The position numbers and the translations under genes are program-made. Source: Bacteroidota bacterium (GTDB lineage Bacteria > Bacteroidota > Bacteroidia > Flavobacteriales > Weeksellaceae). From it: a stretch of DNA of 64,000 nucleotides. Location: assembly GCA_023399595.1 (NCBI GenBank), contig JAEWOR010000009.1, positions 17,324 through 81,323 on the forward strand. Reading direction: 5' to 3'. Positions 7,667 to 16,843 of this stretch are shown here, in pieces. Below the pieces are notes generated by a model. It ran no database searches, was not told the origin of the DNA, and saw only the letters and a list, made by a program, of their open reading frames with translations. Each line of letters opens with the position of its first letter. Position 1 is the stretch's first letter.

Positions 7667-8266
7667 ATGTCAAATCCGGTAAAAAAGGATCAAACCCAAG
7701 AACTCATTAAAGAAACAGCGAAGAATATGTTCTTTATGAAAGGTAAGTTTGATGCCACTACACAAGAAATTGCTGATGAGGCAGGAGTAAATAGAACGCT
7801 CATTAACTATTATTTTAGATCAAGAGATAATTTGCTCCAAATAATATTGGAGGAAGCTAGGCAATGTGAAAAAGATAAATCTTTAATCATTCACGATTCT
7901 GATTTAAGTTTTAAAGAAAAAATCAGTGGATTTATAGAGCAAAGTCTGCAAACGAGTATTCAGTATCCTTATTTAGAGAGCTATATTGTTTCTCAAATGA
8001 ATAAAGGTTTGAATTCTCGCGAAAAAGATGAGGTAGATCGTGCAGTAATTGATGAACTTTATTCGTCATTAGAAATAGAAATGGAAAAGGGGAATGTAGA
8101 AAGAATGGAACCTGTTCAGTTTTTACTCAATATGATTTCTCTTTTAATCTTCCCAAGTGCAATGAGACCTCTTTTGATGGAAAATATAAAAGTTGACGAT
8201 AAAGAGTTTGATAGGTTGATTTCTGAAAGAAAAGAGATTATCCTCAATATATTATTCAAAAAATAA
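7667..8266 (+). CDS. TetR-family transcriptional regulator of efflux
   Basis: A 199-residue repressor. Residues about 10-55 form the TetR helix-turn-helix: 'IKETAKNMFFMKGKFDATT' then QEIADEAGVNRTLINYYFRS, ending with the family's Y-Y-F/H motif. The rest is the helical ligand-binding and dimer domain. The gene is first in a four-gene unit with an RND tripartite pump (23 bases to tolC), and an operator-like palindrome overlaps its promoter, so it very likely represses itself and the pump and is released by a pump substrate. Ligand unknown. Confidence 0.9.
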   Translation: MSNPVKKDQTQELIKETAKNMFFMKGKFDATTQEIADEAGVNRTLINYYFRSRDNLLQIILEEARQCEKDKSLIIHDSDLSFKEKISGFIEQSLQTSIQYPYLESYIVSQMNKGLNSREKDEVDRAVIDELYSSLEIEMEKGNVERMEPVQFLLNMISLLIFPSAMRPLLMENIKVDDKEFDRLISERKEIILNILFKK

Positions 8267-8288
8267 ATAAAGTAGAAAAATTTAAGAT

Positions 8289-9641
8289 ATGAAAAGTAAA
8301 ACCAATACTGCAAAAAAACTGTCCATTAGTGTGGCGGCTGCATTTATGGTTTTCGGTTCTTTGCAAGTGCAAGCGCAAGAAAGAGTTTCTTTACAGGAAG
8401 CAATAGAAAGTGCTCTGAAAAATAAATCAGAGGCTAAAAAAGCGGCATTGCAAATTCAAAAAGCCGAATACAAAATTGATGAAGCTAAAGCAGGTGCCTT
8501 GCCACAAGTTAGCGTAGGAGGAGGACTTACCTATAATCCAATTATCCAAGAATCTTTATTGGAATTTGGGGGTCAAAGAATTACAGCTAAAATGGGGCAG
8601 AAGTGGAATTCTAACCTTACAGCAACAGTAAATCAGGCATTATTTGATCAAAAAGTATTCATAGGACTTAAAGCCGCTAAATCTACAAGAGAATTTTATG
8701 TTCTTAATGCCGAGCTTACCAATGAACAAATTATAGCAAATGTAGCTAACTCTTACTATAACGTATTTGTGCAAGAGGAAAACTTAAGAACTCTTGAAGC
8801 AAGCTATAACAATACAGAAAAAGTAAGAAATATTATTAAAAGTTTAGTAGATAACGGTTTGGCTAAACAGATTGATCTTGATAGAACGAATGTTCAGTTA
8901 ACCAATATCAGTGCTTCTAAACAACAAACTATTAACGCTGCAGAATTGGCGAAAAATGGTTTGAAATTCTATATGGGAATCCCAATTGATACTCCTATTG
9001 AATTGGAAGAAAAAAGTATAGAACCAAAACCTGAATTACTTAGCTCGGTAGCGAATATCGATAACAGATCTGAGGTTAAAGTCTTAGAAAAACAAAAAGA
9101 ACTTCTTCAGTACAATAAAAAAGCTACGGAAGCAGCTCTTTATCCAACAGTTGGTTTGCAAGCAAGTTACGGTTGGGCAGGAATGGGGAAAGCTTTTCCT
9201 TTAACTAATGGTATAAATAATGGGGTGATGTGGACGGATATGGCTTCAATAGGTTTAAATGTTAGAATTCCAATTTTTACAGGTGGAGCTACAAAATCCA
9301 GAATTAAACAAGCGGAAATAGACCTTTTAGATGTAGAGCAAGATATTGAAAACACCAAATTAGGTTTGAATTTAGATTATCAAAACTCTATTACTAATAT
9401 TGAAAACTCTTTAATCAATCTTGATAAATTAAAAGACAATGTTGTTTTAGCTGAAAAAGTACAAAGCAATACACAGTCTAACTATCAAAATGGTTTAGCA
9501 ACACTTACGGAGCTTTTGGACGCTCAAAATGCACTTACACAAGCGAAACAAAACTACGCTACTGGATTATTGGATTACAAACAAGCCGAAATTCAGTTAA
9601 TCAAAGCTAAAGGAGAACTTAACACATTAATTCAACCATAA
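8289..9641 (+). CDS. TolC-family outer membrane efflux protein
   Basis: Outer-membrane channel of a tripartite RND pump, 450 residues. A signal peptide covers residues 1-30 (cleavage after 'LQVQAQ'). The body is made of two internal repeats of the outer membrane efflux family: long helices rich in A, N, Q and K ('ALKNKSEAKKAALQIQKAEYKIDEAKAGALPQV' start, 'NQNALTQAKQNYATGLLDYKQAE'-like end) that trimerise into the periplasmic tunnel. No lipobox cysteine is seen. It is located between the TetR gene and the adaptor (16 bases), all on one strand. Confidence 0.92.
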   Translation: MKSKTNTAKKLSISVAAAFMVFGSLQVQAQERVSLQEAIESALKNKSEAKKAALQIQKAEYKIDEAKAGALPQVSVGGGLTYNPIIQESLLEFGGQRITAKMGQKWNSNLTATVNQALFDQKVFIGLKAAKSTREFYVLNAELTNEQIIANVANSYYNVFVQEENLRTLEASYNNTEKVRNIIKSLVDNGLAKQIDLDRTNVQLTNISASKQQTINAAELAKNGLKFYMGIPIDTPIELEEKSIEPKPELLSSVANIDNRSEVKVLEKQKELLQYNKKATEAALYPTVGLQASYGWAGMGKAFPLTNGINNGVMWTDMASIGLNVRIPIFTGGATKSRIKQAEIDLLDVEQDIENTKLGLNLDYQNSITNIENSLINLDKLKDNVVLAEKVQSNTQSNYQNGLATLTELLDAQNALTQAKQNYATGLLDYKQAEIQLIKAKGELNTLIQP

Positions 9642-9657
9642 TAAACTATTCAAAAAA

Positions 9658-10719
9658 ATGAAAAAAACCTTAATATATATTATTGTAGCAGCGGTTCTTG
9701 TAGGATTGTTCGTGTACAAAATTACCACCAACAAAGAGGAACAAACGGCTAAAGTAGCTGAAGTTGCTAAACAAGTTGATAAAATTAATGTTAACGTCGT
9801 TACAGCAACAAGAGCTGATATTAATACTGATTATTCTGCTAATGGAACATTCATTCCCAAACAAGAGATGAATCAGTCTGCAGATATTTCTGGTCGTGTG
9901 GTAAGTGTTTTGGTAAAAGAAGGGTCTAGAGTTGGAGCTGGACAAGTTTTAGCTACTATTAAAAGAGATGCTATTGAAGTGGATATGACTCAAGCGAAAA
10001 ACAACTTACAAAATGCCATTATCGATAACCAACGTTACGAAAACGCTTTCAAAACTGGAGGTGTTACTAAACAACAGTTGGATAACTCAAGATTACAACT
10101 TAAAAATGCTCAAGCTGCAGTTCGTGCACAAGGAGTAAGAGTTAATGATACAAGTATTCGTGCAGGTATCAGCGGAACTATCAATAAGAGAATGGTAGAA
10201 CCTGGAACAGTGGTTTCTCCAGGAACATCTCTTTTCGAAATCGTAAATATCAACACGCTTAAACTTTCTGTTTTAGTGGACGAAAGTCAGGTTGGGAAAA
10301 TTCAGTTAGGGCAAATCGTAAATATTAATGTTAATGTTTTACCAGAAGAATCTTTCGCAGGTAAAATTACATTTATCGCCCCAAAAAGTGATGCGTCGCT
10401 TAACTTCCCCGTAGAAATCGAAGTGGCTAATAATGGGCAGCTAAAAGCAGGTATGTACGCTACAGCTATCTTCAAAACCAACCACGGTGCCGCTACTCAA
10501 AATATGTTAACTGTGCCTGCTGAAGCTTTCGTAAATGGAGTAAGTTCTGGACAATTATTTATCGTGAACAATGGCGTTGCTAAAATGGTAAAAGTAACTA
10601 CCGGAAAAGTGTACGGTGATAAAGTACAAATTCTTTCAGGTCTTAATGGTGGCGAACAAGTAATTACCAGCGGACAAATTAACCTAAACGAAGGTGCAAA
10701 AATCAATATTGTAAAGTAA
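9658..10719 (+). CDS. RND efflux periplasmic adaptor (membrane fusion protein)
   Basis: Links the RND pump to the TolC channel. The 353-residue protein has an N-terminal membrane anchor (residues 5-21, IYIIVAAVLVGLFVYKI). It then has the biotinyl-lipoyl half 'ADISGRVVSVLVKEGSRV', a helical hairpin (about 105-145, 'KNNLQNAIIDNQRYENAF'), the second lipoyl half ('GTVVSPGTSLFEIV') and beta-barrel domains. There is no lipobox, so it is anchored by its uncleaved helix. The start codon is 16 bases after tolC and the pump gene follows after 8 bases. Confidence 0.93.
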   Translation: MKKTLIYIIVAAVLVGLFVYKITTNKEEQTAKVAEVAKQVDKINVNVVTATRADINTDYSANGTFIPKQEMNQSADISGRVVSVLVKEGSRVGAGQVLATIKRDAIEVDMTQAKNNLQNAIIDNQRYENAFKTGGVTKQQLDNSRLQLKNAQAAVRAQGVRVNDTSIRAGISGTINKRMVEPGTVVSPGTSLFEIVNINTLKLSVLVDESQVGKIQLGQIVNINVNVLPEESFAGKITFIAPKSDASLNFPVEIEVANNGQLKAGMYATAIFKTNHGAATQNMLTVPAEAFVNGVSSGQLFIVNNGVAKMVKVTTGKVYGDKVQILSGLNGGEQVITSGQINLNEGAKINIVK

Positions 10720-10727
10720 GTTAGAAC

Positions 10728-13700
10728 ATGAAGTTAGCAGAAATATCGATCAAAAGACCAACTTTAGTAATTGTACTTTTTACATTACTAACCTTGGGCG
10801 GATTGCTGAGTTATTCCATGATGGGATACGAGCTTATCCCAAAATTTGAAACCAATATGGTAACCATTTCTACGGTTTATCCTGGAGCTTCACCAAGTGA
10901 GGTGGAAACTTCGGTAACCCGAAAAATTGAAGATGCCGTTGGTTCCCTAGAAAACGTAAAAAAAGTAGAAGCATCTTCGTATGAAAGTTTATCGGTAATT
11001 ATGGTTCAGTTGAATCCTGGTGCCGATGTAGATTTCGCATTGAATGATGCCCAACGTAAAGTAAATGCCATCCTTTCTGAACTTCCAGAGGATGCAGATG
11101 CGCCATCACTTAACAAATTCTCGCTAGACGATATGCCAATTATGACATTGAGTATCTCCAGTGAAAAACTAAACTCGAAGGAACTTTACGACCTTTTAGA
11201 TAAAAAAATTGAGCCTACCTTTTCTCGTGTAAATGGTGTGGCACAAATTGACCTTGTTGGTGGACAAGAAAGAGAAATACAGGTAAATATTGATGAGAAA
11301 AAATTGCAAGGTTACGGACTTTCAATTGGACAAGTTCAACAGGCTATTTTATCTTCTAACTTAGATTTCCCAACAGGGAATGTTAAAACAAGAACGTCAA
11401 AATCTACCATTAGATTAGCGGGTAAATACAAGTCTATCGAGGAAATGAGAAACTTAGTTATCTCGGATAACAATGGTGCTCAGGTTCGTTTGTCAGACAT
11501 TGCAACGGTATTCGATACTACTCAGGATATAGAAAAATTAGCACGTTATAACCAACTTTCAACCATATTAATTCAGGTTAAAAAACAATCTGATGCCAAT
11601 GCGGTAGCAGTTTCTGAGAATATTCAGAAAACCATGCAGGAAGTGGAAAAAAACTACGCAGCTCAAGGTATTAAACTAAATATTGTAAACGACTCAACAG
11701 AGTTTACATTAGCTGCAGCCGATCACGTTATTTTCGACTTGTTCTTGGCAATTATCTTGGTAGCAGTGGTGATGTTGTTATTCTTACACTCTATCCGTAA
11801 CGCATTTATCGTAATGGTAGCCATTCCGATGTCGTTAATTGCAGCCTTCATTGGTATGAACTTAATGGGCTACACCCTAAACTTGATGTCGTTACTAGGG
11901 CTTTCGCTCGTGGTAGGTATCTTGGTAGATGACGCGATTGTGGTATTAGAAAACATTTACCGTCATATGGAGATGGGTAAATCTAAAATTAGAGCCGCTT
12001 ATGATGGTGCTTCAGAAATTGGATTTACAGTAACAGCAATTACATTGGTAATTGTGGTGGTATTCTTACCAATTGCGATGAGTACAGGTTTGGTAGCTAA
12101 CATCTTGGCGCAATTCTGTGTTACAGTAGTTATTGCCACTTTATTATCCTTATTGGCTTCATTTACCATTATTCCTTGGTTGTCATCAAGATATGGTAAG
12201 CTAGAACATTTAACAGGTAAAAATGCTTTCCAAAAATTCATCCTTTGGTTCGAAAAACAATTGGATGTATTCACACACTGGATTTCTGGTATTTTGGAAT
12301 GGTGTCTTAAAACCACTTTAAGAAGAGTAACTACAGTTATTGTAACATTCTTACTATTATTTTCATCGTTTAGTTTAGTAGGTTTAGGATTTATCGGTGG
12401 TGAATTCTTCCCGAAATTGGATAAAGGTGAATTCTTAGTTCAAATGGAATTGCCGAAAGATGCTTCTATTGAAAAAACCAACCAAGTCACTTTGGAAGTT
12501 GAAAGATTCTTGAGAGAATATCCAGAAGTGGTAAACATGATTACAACTGTTGGGCAACAATCTGGAGGAATGGGTGCCGCTCAATCTACAGCCTATCAAT
12601 CGGAAGTTCACGTTATATTAACCGACAAGTCTGAAAGATCCGAAAGTACAGATATCTTATCTGCAAAAATTAAAAGAGATCTTGAGGAGAAATTCACGGG
12701 AGTAGAATTTAAAACAGCACCAATGGGTATTATGGGTGCGGAAAGAGCGCCAATTGAAATGGTGGTAACGGCTCCAGACGTAGAAACAGCAACTAAAGAA
12801 GCGGAAAGAATTTTAGCTTTATTGAAAAAAGTTCCTGGTGCTATTGGTTCCGAACTTTCTACAGATACAGGTAACCCTGAAATCCGTGTGAATATGGATC
12901 GTGACAAAATGGCTTCGCTAGGTCTTAATCTTTCTAGTGTTGGGCAAGCGATGCAAACAGCTTTCAATGGTAATACAGATGGTAAATTCCGTGCTGGTGA
13001 ATACGAATACGATATCAATATTAGATTTGCTGATGAAAGTAGAAAATCTATTGAGGATGTTAGAAACCTAATTTTCACTAATACAAAAGGAGAACAAGTA
13101 AGACTAAGTCAGTTTGCAGATGTAGAGATGAGTTCTGGACCGAGTTTGTTACAACGTCGTGACAAATCTCCAGCGGTGAAAGTTCAGTCAAAAGTAGTAG
13201 GTCGTCCTTCGGGAGATGTTGCTAATGAATGGGCTGCTATGTTCATGGATAATGAGAAAACAAAACCTGCAGGTGTAGATTACATTTGGGGTGGAGATAT
13301 GGAAAACCAATCCGAAGGTTTCGGTACTTTAGGGATTTCATTATTAGCAGCGATTATCTTGGTATACTTGGTAATGGTTTCTTTATACGACTCGTTTGTA
13401 TATCCGTTCGTGGTATTATTCTCAATTCCATTGGCGTTAATTGGGGTAATGGTCATCCTTGCCCTAACAGGAAATTCTTTGAATATCTTCACCATGTTGG
13501 GTATGATTATGTTGATTGGTCTCGTTGCGAAAAACGCGATTATGATTGTCGATTTTGCTAATATGAGAAAAGCTGCAGGCGCTAACACACACGATGCCTT
13601 AATCCAAGCGAACCACGCTCGTCTTCGTCCTATTTTGATGACCACCATTGCCATGATCTTTGGTATGATTCCTATTGCATTGGCAAAAGGTGCAGGTGCA

Positions 13701-13916
13701 GAGATGAACAATGGTCTTGCATGGGTAATTATCGGTGGTTTAACATCGTCGTTATTCCTTACTTTGATTATCGTACCAGTGGTGTATTCATTATTTGATT
13801 CTTTATTGAGAAGATTCGGAAAAGGAGAAAATGTGGATTATGAAGCTGAAATGAAAGCTGAATATGAACACAGAGAATTGAGTGATGATGGTTTTACACC
13901 TAAACATACAGATTAA
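10728..13916 (+). CDS. RND-type multidrug efflux permease
   Basis: The inner-membrane proton-driven pump, 1062 residues, normal for the HAE1/AcrB class. Twelve membrane segments fall in the expected places: one at residues about 13-32, groups at about 335-480 and 535-560, and the mirrored set in the second half. TM4 carries the proton-relay aspartates in LVVGILVDDAIVVLENIYRH. The periplasmic porter domains lie between TM1-2 and TM7-8. No heavy-metal signature (CusA-type MET clusters) is seen, so drugs or other hydrophobic compounds are more likely than metals. Last gene of the tetR-tolC-adaptor-pump operon; a strong terminator follows. Confidence 0.95.
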   Translation: MKLAEISIKRPTLVIVLFTLLTLGGLLSYSMMGYELIPKFETNMVTISTVYPGASPSEVETSVTRKIEDAVGSLENVKKVEASSYESLSVIMVQLNPGADVDFALNDAQRKVNAILSELPEDADAPSLNKFSLDDMPIMTLSISSEKLNSKELYDLLDKKIEPTFSRVNGVAQIDLVGGQEREIQVNIDEKKLQGYGLSIGQVQQAILSSNLDFPTGNVKTRTSKSTIRLAGKYKSIEEMRNLVISDNNGAQVRLSDIATVFDTTQDIEKLARYNQLSTILIQVKKQSDANAVAVSENIQKTMQEVEKNYAAQGIKLNIVNDSTEFTLAAADHVIFDLFLAIILVAVVMLLFLHSIRNAFIVMVAIPMSLIAAFIGMNLMGYTLNLMSLLGLSLVVGILVDDAIVVLENIYRHMEMGKSKIRAAYDGASEIGFTVTAITLVIVVVFLPIAMSTGLVANILAQFCVTVVIATLLSLLASFTIIPWLSSRYGKLEHLTGKNAFQKFILWFEKQLDVFTHWISGILEWCLKTTLRRVTTVIVTFLLLFSSFSLVGLGFIGGEFFPKLDKGEFLVQMELPKDASIEKTNQVTLEVERFLREYPEVVNMITTVGQQSGGMGAAQSTAYQSEVHVILTDKSERSESTDILSAKIKRDLEEKFTGVEFKTAPMGIMGAERAPIEMVVTAPDVETATKEAERILALLKKVPGAIGSELSTDTGNPEIRVNMDRDKMASLGLNLSSVGQAMQTAFNGNTDGKFRAGEYEYDINIRFADESRKSIEDVRNLIFTNTKGEQVRLSQFADVEMSSGPSLLQRRDKSPAVKVQSKVVGRPSGDVANEWAAMFMDNEKTKPAGVDYIWGGDMENQSEGFGTLGISLLAAIILVYLVMVSLYDSFVYPFVVLFSIPLALIGVMVILALTGNSLNIFTMLGMIMLIGLVAKNAIMIVDFANMRKAAGANTHDALIQANHARLRPILMTTIAMIFGMIPIALAKGAGAEMNNGLAWVIIGGLTSSLFLTLIIVPVVYSLFDSLLRRFGKGENVDYEAEMKAEYEHRELSDDGFTPKHTD

Positions 13917-13941
13917 ACACAATATCAATTATATAACCTTA

Positions 13942-13975
13942 AAAAGCAGTTTCAGAAATGAAACTGCTTTTTTCA
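13942..13975 (+). terminator. Intrinsic terminator of the efflux operon
   Basis: 11-bp perfect stem aagcagtttca / tgaaactgctt, GAAA loop, then TTTTTT. Confidence 0.92.
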
Positions 13976-14014
13976 TTCTTACCTTACATCAATGCTTACA
14001 AAATGGCTTGTTGA

Positions 14015-14022
14015 TATATTTG
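14015..14022 (+). promoter_or_regulatory. -7 promoter box of the pirin gene
   Basis: TATATTTG, 27 bases before the ATG at 14050. No clear -33 box. Confidence 0.6.
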
Positions 14023-14049
14023 TACTATAAATTTTAAAATTATCAAAAT

Positions 14050-14778
14050 ATGAAAACAGTATATCACAAAGCAGATTCAAGAGGACATGCTAACCACGGT
14101 TGGTTAAACTCTTTTCACACATTTAGTTTCGCGAATTATCAAAATCCAGAAAGAATGAACTTTGGAGTTTTGAGAGTTTTAAATGACGATACCGTTTCTC
14201 AAGGAATGGGTTTTGGAACACACCCTCACCGTGATATGGAAATTATTTCTATTCCTTTGGAAGGAGATTTAGAGCATAAAGATTCTATGGGAACAACTGC
14301 GGTCATCAGAAACGGAGAAATCCAAGTAATGAGCGCCGGAACGGGAGTTATGCACAGCGAATACAATAAAAATAAAGATGAAAAAGTAAAATTTTTACAA
14401 ATCTGGATTTTCCCTAACAAACTGAATGTTGAACCGAGATACGACCAAATAAATATTCAAGAAGATGAAAAAAGAAATGATTTTCAACAAATACTTTCTC
14501 CAAATAAAGATGATGCAGGAGTTTGGATTCATCAAGATGCTTGGTTCAATTTAGCAAAATTTGATATTGGATTTTCTAAAGAATACAAAATACACAAAAG
14601 TGGAAATGGCATCTATGTTTTTGTTTTGAAAGGAAGTGCAAAAGTGGGAAATCAAAACTTAGCAACAAAAGATGGTTTAGGAATTTATGATGCAGAAAGT
14701 TTTGTTTTAAAAGCAACTTCAGATGCAGAAATTTTATTAATGGAAGTTCCAATGGAATTACCAAGCTATTTAGCTTAA
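14050..14778 (+). CDS. Pirin-family bicupin protein
   Basis: A 242-residue pirin homologue. Pirins are non-haem iron cupins; some are quercetin 2,3-dioxygenases, others are oxidative-stress or regulatory proteins. The N-terminal cupin keeps all four metal ligands: H58 and H60 in FGTHPHRDMEI, and H102 and E104 in GTGVMHSEYN. The C-terminal cupin ('GNGIYVFVLKGSAKVGNQNL') is reduced, as usual. It stands alone between two terminators and has its own promoter. The next gene is a flavin reductase, with a separate terminator between them. Physiological role is not clear from sequence. Confidence 0.9.
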   Translation: MKTVYHKADSRGHANHGWLNSFHTFSFANYQNPERMNFGVLRVLNDDTVSQGMGFGTHPHRDMEIISIPLEGDLEHKDSMGTTAVIRNGEIQVMSAGTGVMHSEYNKNKDEKVKFLQIWIFPNKLNVEPRYDQINIQEDEKRNDFQQILSPNKDDAGVWIHQDAWFNLAKFDIGFSKEYKIHKSGNGIYVFVLKGSAKVGNQNLATKDGLGIYDAESFVLKATSDAEILLMEVPMELPSYLA

Positions 14779-14797
14779 AATATAATTTAATAATATG

Positions 14798-14836
14798 CAA
14801 AAACGGTTTGTGGAATTTTTTACAGACCGTTTTTTA
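14798..14836 (+). terminator. Intrinsic terminator after the pirin gene
   Basis: Imperfect stem aaaacggtttgt / acagaccgtttt with an A-T rich loop, then TTTT. Confidence 0.75.
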
Positions 14837-14995
14837 TCTAAAAAAGACACTCAACTATCGCTTTTGTTTCTTTTGCGGTTGAAAAAAATCTCACCCAATA
14901 AATTTTTATGGTTAAAAAATTAAAATCTTATCACACATCAATAGAAATTGAACAAAAATGAAAGTATTTTGCAACATTAAAATTATTTAAATAAA

Positions 14996-15547
14996 ATGAA
15001 AATATTAGCAATAGCAGGAAGTAACTCTGGAGGGTCTATCAATAAAAAATTGGTAACTTATGTTTCTACACTTTTCGGAAATGATAATCAAGTAGAAATC
15101 GTAGATATGAACGATTTTGAAATGCCAATTTACCGTCACGAATATGAAGTTCAGCATGGAGTTCCACAACAAGCTCATAATTTTGCTTCTAAAATAGACA
15201 ACGCAGATTTATTGTTAATTTCACTTTCCGAACATAACGGAACTTATTCTACTGCTTTTAAGAATGTTTTCGATTGGACATCGAGAATCAAAGACAGAGC
15301 TGTTTGGAATAATATTCCAATGTTTTTAATGGCTACAGCACCTGGAGCAAGAGGCGGTTTGGGAGTTTTGGAGGCAGCAACAAAGCGTTTTCCTCTTCAT
15401 GCAGGAAATATTATTGAAACTTTTTCACTTCCTTTCTTTGGAGATAATTTCGATAAAGAACAGAATATCATCATAAATTCAGAGCTTAAGAGTGATCTTT
15501 TAGGTAAAGTAAATAAGATTGCTCAACTGGAAGAAATTCTCAATTAA
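14996..15547 (+). CDS. NAD(P)H-dependent FMN reductase
   Basis: A 183-residue flavodoxin-fold oxidoreductase of the NADPH-dependent FMN reductase family. The FMN phosphate loop is seen at the N-terminus, IAGSNSGGSINKKL (residues 6-19, family pattern 'G-S-x-R/x-x-x-S-x-N'). The second flavin loop is 'SLSEHNGTYSTAFKNVFDW', the family's 'P-E-Y-N-x-S-x-P-x-x-L-K-N-x-x-D-W' with E-H-N-G-T-Y. These enzymes reduce flavins, quinones or azo compounds. The spacer before it (14837-14995) holds no clear promoter box. Natural substrate unknown. Confidence 0.88.
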   Translation: MKILAIAGSNSGGSINKKLVTYVSTLFGNDNQVEIVDMNDFEMPIYRHEYEVQHGVPQQAHNFASKIDNADLLLISLSEHNGTYSTAFKNVFDWTSRIKDRAVWNNIPMFLMATAPGARGGLGVLEAATKRFPLHAGNIIETFSLPFFGDNFDKEQNIIINSELKSDLLGKVNKIAQLEEILN

Positions 15548-15603
15548 ATAAAAAATTAGGATATTTGGTTTAAAATTTTTAATTTTGCCAAAAGAAAAAA
15601 TAA

Positions 15604-15684
15604 GTGAAAAAGTTGCACCCAATTAGATGTTATTATTCCTTTTCTAAAGAAAATATATTGGTAGCCTCTAAAAGTGTGAACTAA
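15604..15684 (+). other. Possible leader ORF upstream of purM
   Basis: An open frame of 26 codons starting at GTG, within the 224-base spacer before purM. It reads (as Met) M-K-K-L-H-P-I-R-C-Y-Y-S-F then SKENILVASKSVN. It follows the A/G-rich leader AAAAGAAAAAATAA and a TAATTTTG box at 15580-15587. It ends 8 bases before a strong terminator hairpin, the spacing expected of a translated leader in an attenuator. Coding is not proven; it could equally be a chance frame. Confidence 0.35.
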
Positions 15685-15690
15685 AAGATA

Positions 15691-15723
15691 CGCCGATAAT
15701 CTGCACGATTGTCGGCTTTTTTA
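15691..15723 (+). terminator. Strong terminator in the purM leader
   Basis: 10-bp stem gccgataatc / gattgtcggc (one G-U pair), 5-base loop, then seven T. It lies 145 bases after the FMN reductase stop and 48 bases before purM. It may simply end the upstream transcript, or act as an attenuator for purM. Confidence 0.88.
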
Positions 15724-15771
15724 TTGAAGAAATCTAAGTAAAAGTTTGAAATAAATTCCAAAAAGTAAAAA

Positions 15772-16761
15772 ATGAGCAACACCTACAAATCTGCAGGAGT
15801 AGACAAAGAAGAAGGCTACAAAACCGTTGATAAAATTAAAACTGCTGTTGCAGGAACTCACAATAAAAATGTTTTGAACAATTTGGGGAGTTTTGGTGCG
15901 TTTTATGAAATTGCAGGTTACAAAAATCCAGTTTTAGTATCAGGAACTGACGGGGTTGGAACAAAGTTAAAAGTAGCTTTGGATTCCAAAAAATACGATT
16001 CTATTGGCGTAGATTGCTTCGCAATGTGTGCTAACGACATTCTTTGTCATGGTGCTAAACCATTATTTTTCCTTGATTATTTAGCGTGTGGAAAATTAGA
16101 CTCCGATATCGCTGCTGAAATCGTTTTAGGAATGGTAAAAGCTTGTAAAGACAATGAGTGCGCTTTAATTGGTGGTGAAACTGCAGAAATGCCAGGAATG
16201 TACCAACCAGGAGATTATGATGTAGCTGGTTTTTGTGTGGGTATTGTAGAGAAAGATCAAATTATTGATGGTTCTAAAATTAAAAAAGGTGATAAAATAA
16301 TTGCTCTTCCAAGCTCAGGTTTCCATTCCAATGGTTTCTCTTTGGTAAGAAAAATTTTCCCTGATTTTAATGAAGAATTTGAAGGAAAACCTTTGTACGA
16401 AACACTTCTTGTACCAACAAGATTGTATTATAAAGATATTCACAGAATTATTGAAGAAGTAAAAGTTGCAGGAATTGCACACATCACTGGAGGTGGTTTG
16501 TACGAAAATATTCCAAGAGTTATTGCTGATGGATTGTGTGCTTCTATTGATGCTTCAAAAATTAAAGTTCCAAGTGTAATGCTAGAGCTAGAAAAAAGAG
16601 GAAACATTGCAAGAGAAGAAATGTTCGGAACTTTCAATATGGGAGTTGGGATGATTGTAGTGGTAGATACTGCTCATGCTGAAAAAGTTCTACATCTTTT
16701 GGATGACGCTTACGAAATCGGTGAGATTACAGAATCTAGTGAGAAAATTGAGTTAATTTAA
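15772..16761 (+). CDS. purM: Phosphoribosylformylglycinamidine cyclo-ligase (AIR synthetase)
   Basis: Step five of purine synthesis: ATP-dependent closure of FGAM to aminoimidazole ribotide. The protein is 329 residues, normal for the family. Visible: N-terminal 'YKSAGVDKEEGYKTVDKIK' (the 'Y-x-x-A-G-V-D' signature), the catalytic loop VSGTDGVGTKLKVAL, DCFAMCANDILCHGAKPLFF with the ATP-binding aspartate, and GGETAEMPGMY in the glycine loop. It opens the run purM-purN-purH-purD, all on the plus strand, and is preceded by a leader with a terminator. No purine riboswitch consensus was recognised. Confidence 0.95.
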   Translation: MSNTYKSAGVDKEEGYKTVDKIKTAVAGTHNKNVLNNLGSFGAFYEIAGYKNPVLVSGTDGVGTKLKVALDSKKYDSIGVDCFAMCANDILCHGAKPLFFLDYLACGKLDSDIAAEIVLGMVKACKDNECALIGGETAEMPGMYQPGDYDVAGFCVGIVEKDQIIDGSKIKKGDKIIALPSSGFHSNGFSLVRKIFPDFNEEFEGKPLYETLLVPTRLYYKDIHRIIEEVKVAGIAHITGGGLYENIPRVIADGLCASIDASKIKVPSVMLELEKRGNIAREEMFGTFNMGVGMIVVVDTAHAEKVLHLLDDAYEIGEITESSEKIELI

Positions 16762-16763
16762 TA

Positions 16764-16843
16764 ACTAATTTGAAAATTTGAGAATGAGATAATTTGGTAA
16801 TTGAATTCATTTTCAAATTACCACATTTTCAAATTACCACAAT
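16764..16843 (+). repeat. Short repeats in the purM-purN spacer
   Basis: A 16-base direct repeat, ATTTTCAAATTACCAC, occurs twice head to tail at 16809-16824 and 16825-16840, ending three bases before the purN ATG. The preceding 40 bases contain inverted copies of its parts (AATTTGAAAAT, AATTTGGTAATT), so the RNA could fold on itself. The sequence resembles the low-complexity heptamer tracts elsewhere in the window. Confidence 0.55.

Noticed and set aside
12608..13078. 156-codon minus-strand frame opposite the pump porter domain
   Set aside because: Shadow ORF without promoter or recognisable protein pattern.
13280..13711. Long open frame on the minus strand opposite the RND pump gene
   Set aside because: It is the mirror of a strongly conserved membrane-protein coding sequence, has no promoter, signal or family pattern, and its composition follows the codon bias of the sense gene.
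15548..15771. Purine or other known riboswitch before purM
   Set aside because: I could not find the conserved junction sequences of the purine riboswitch; only a terminator and a short frame are visible.
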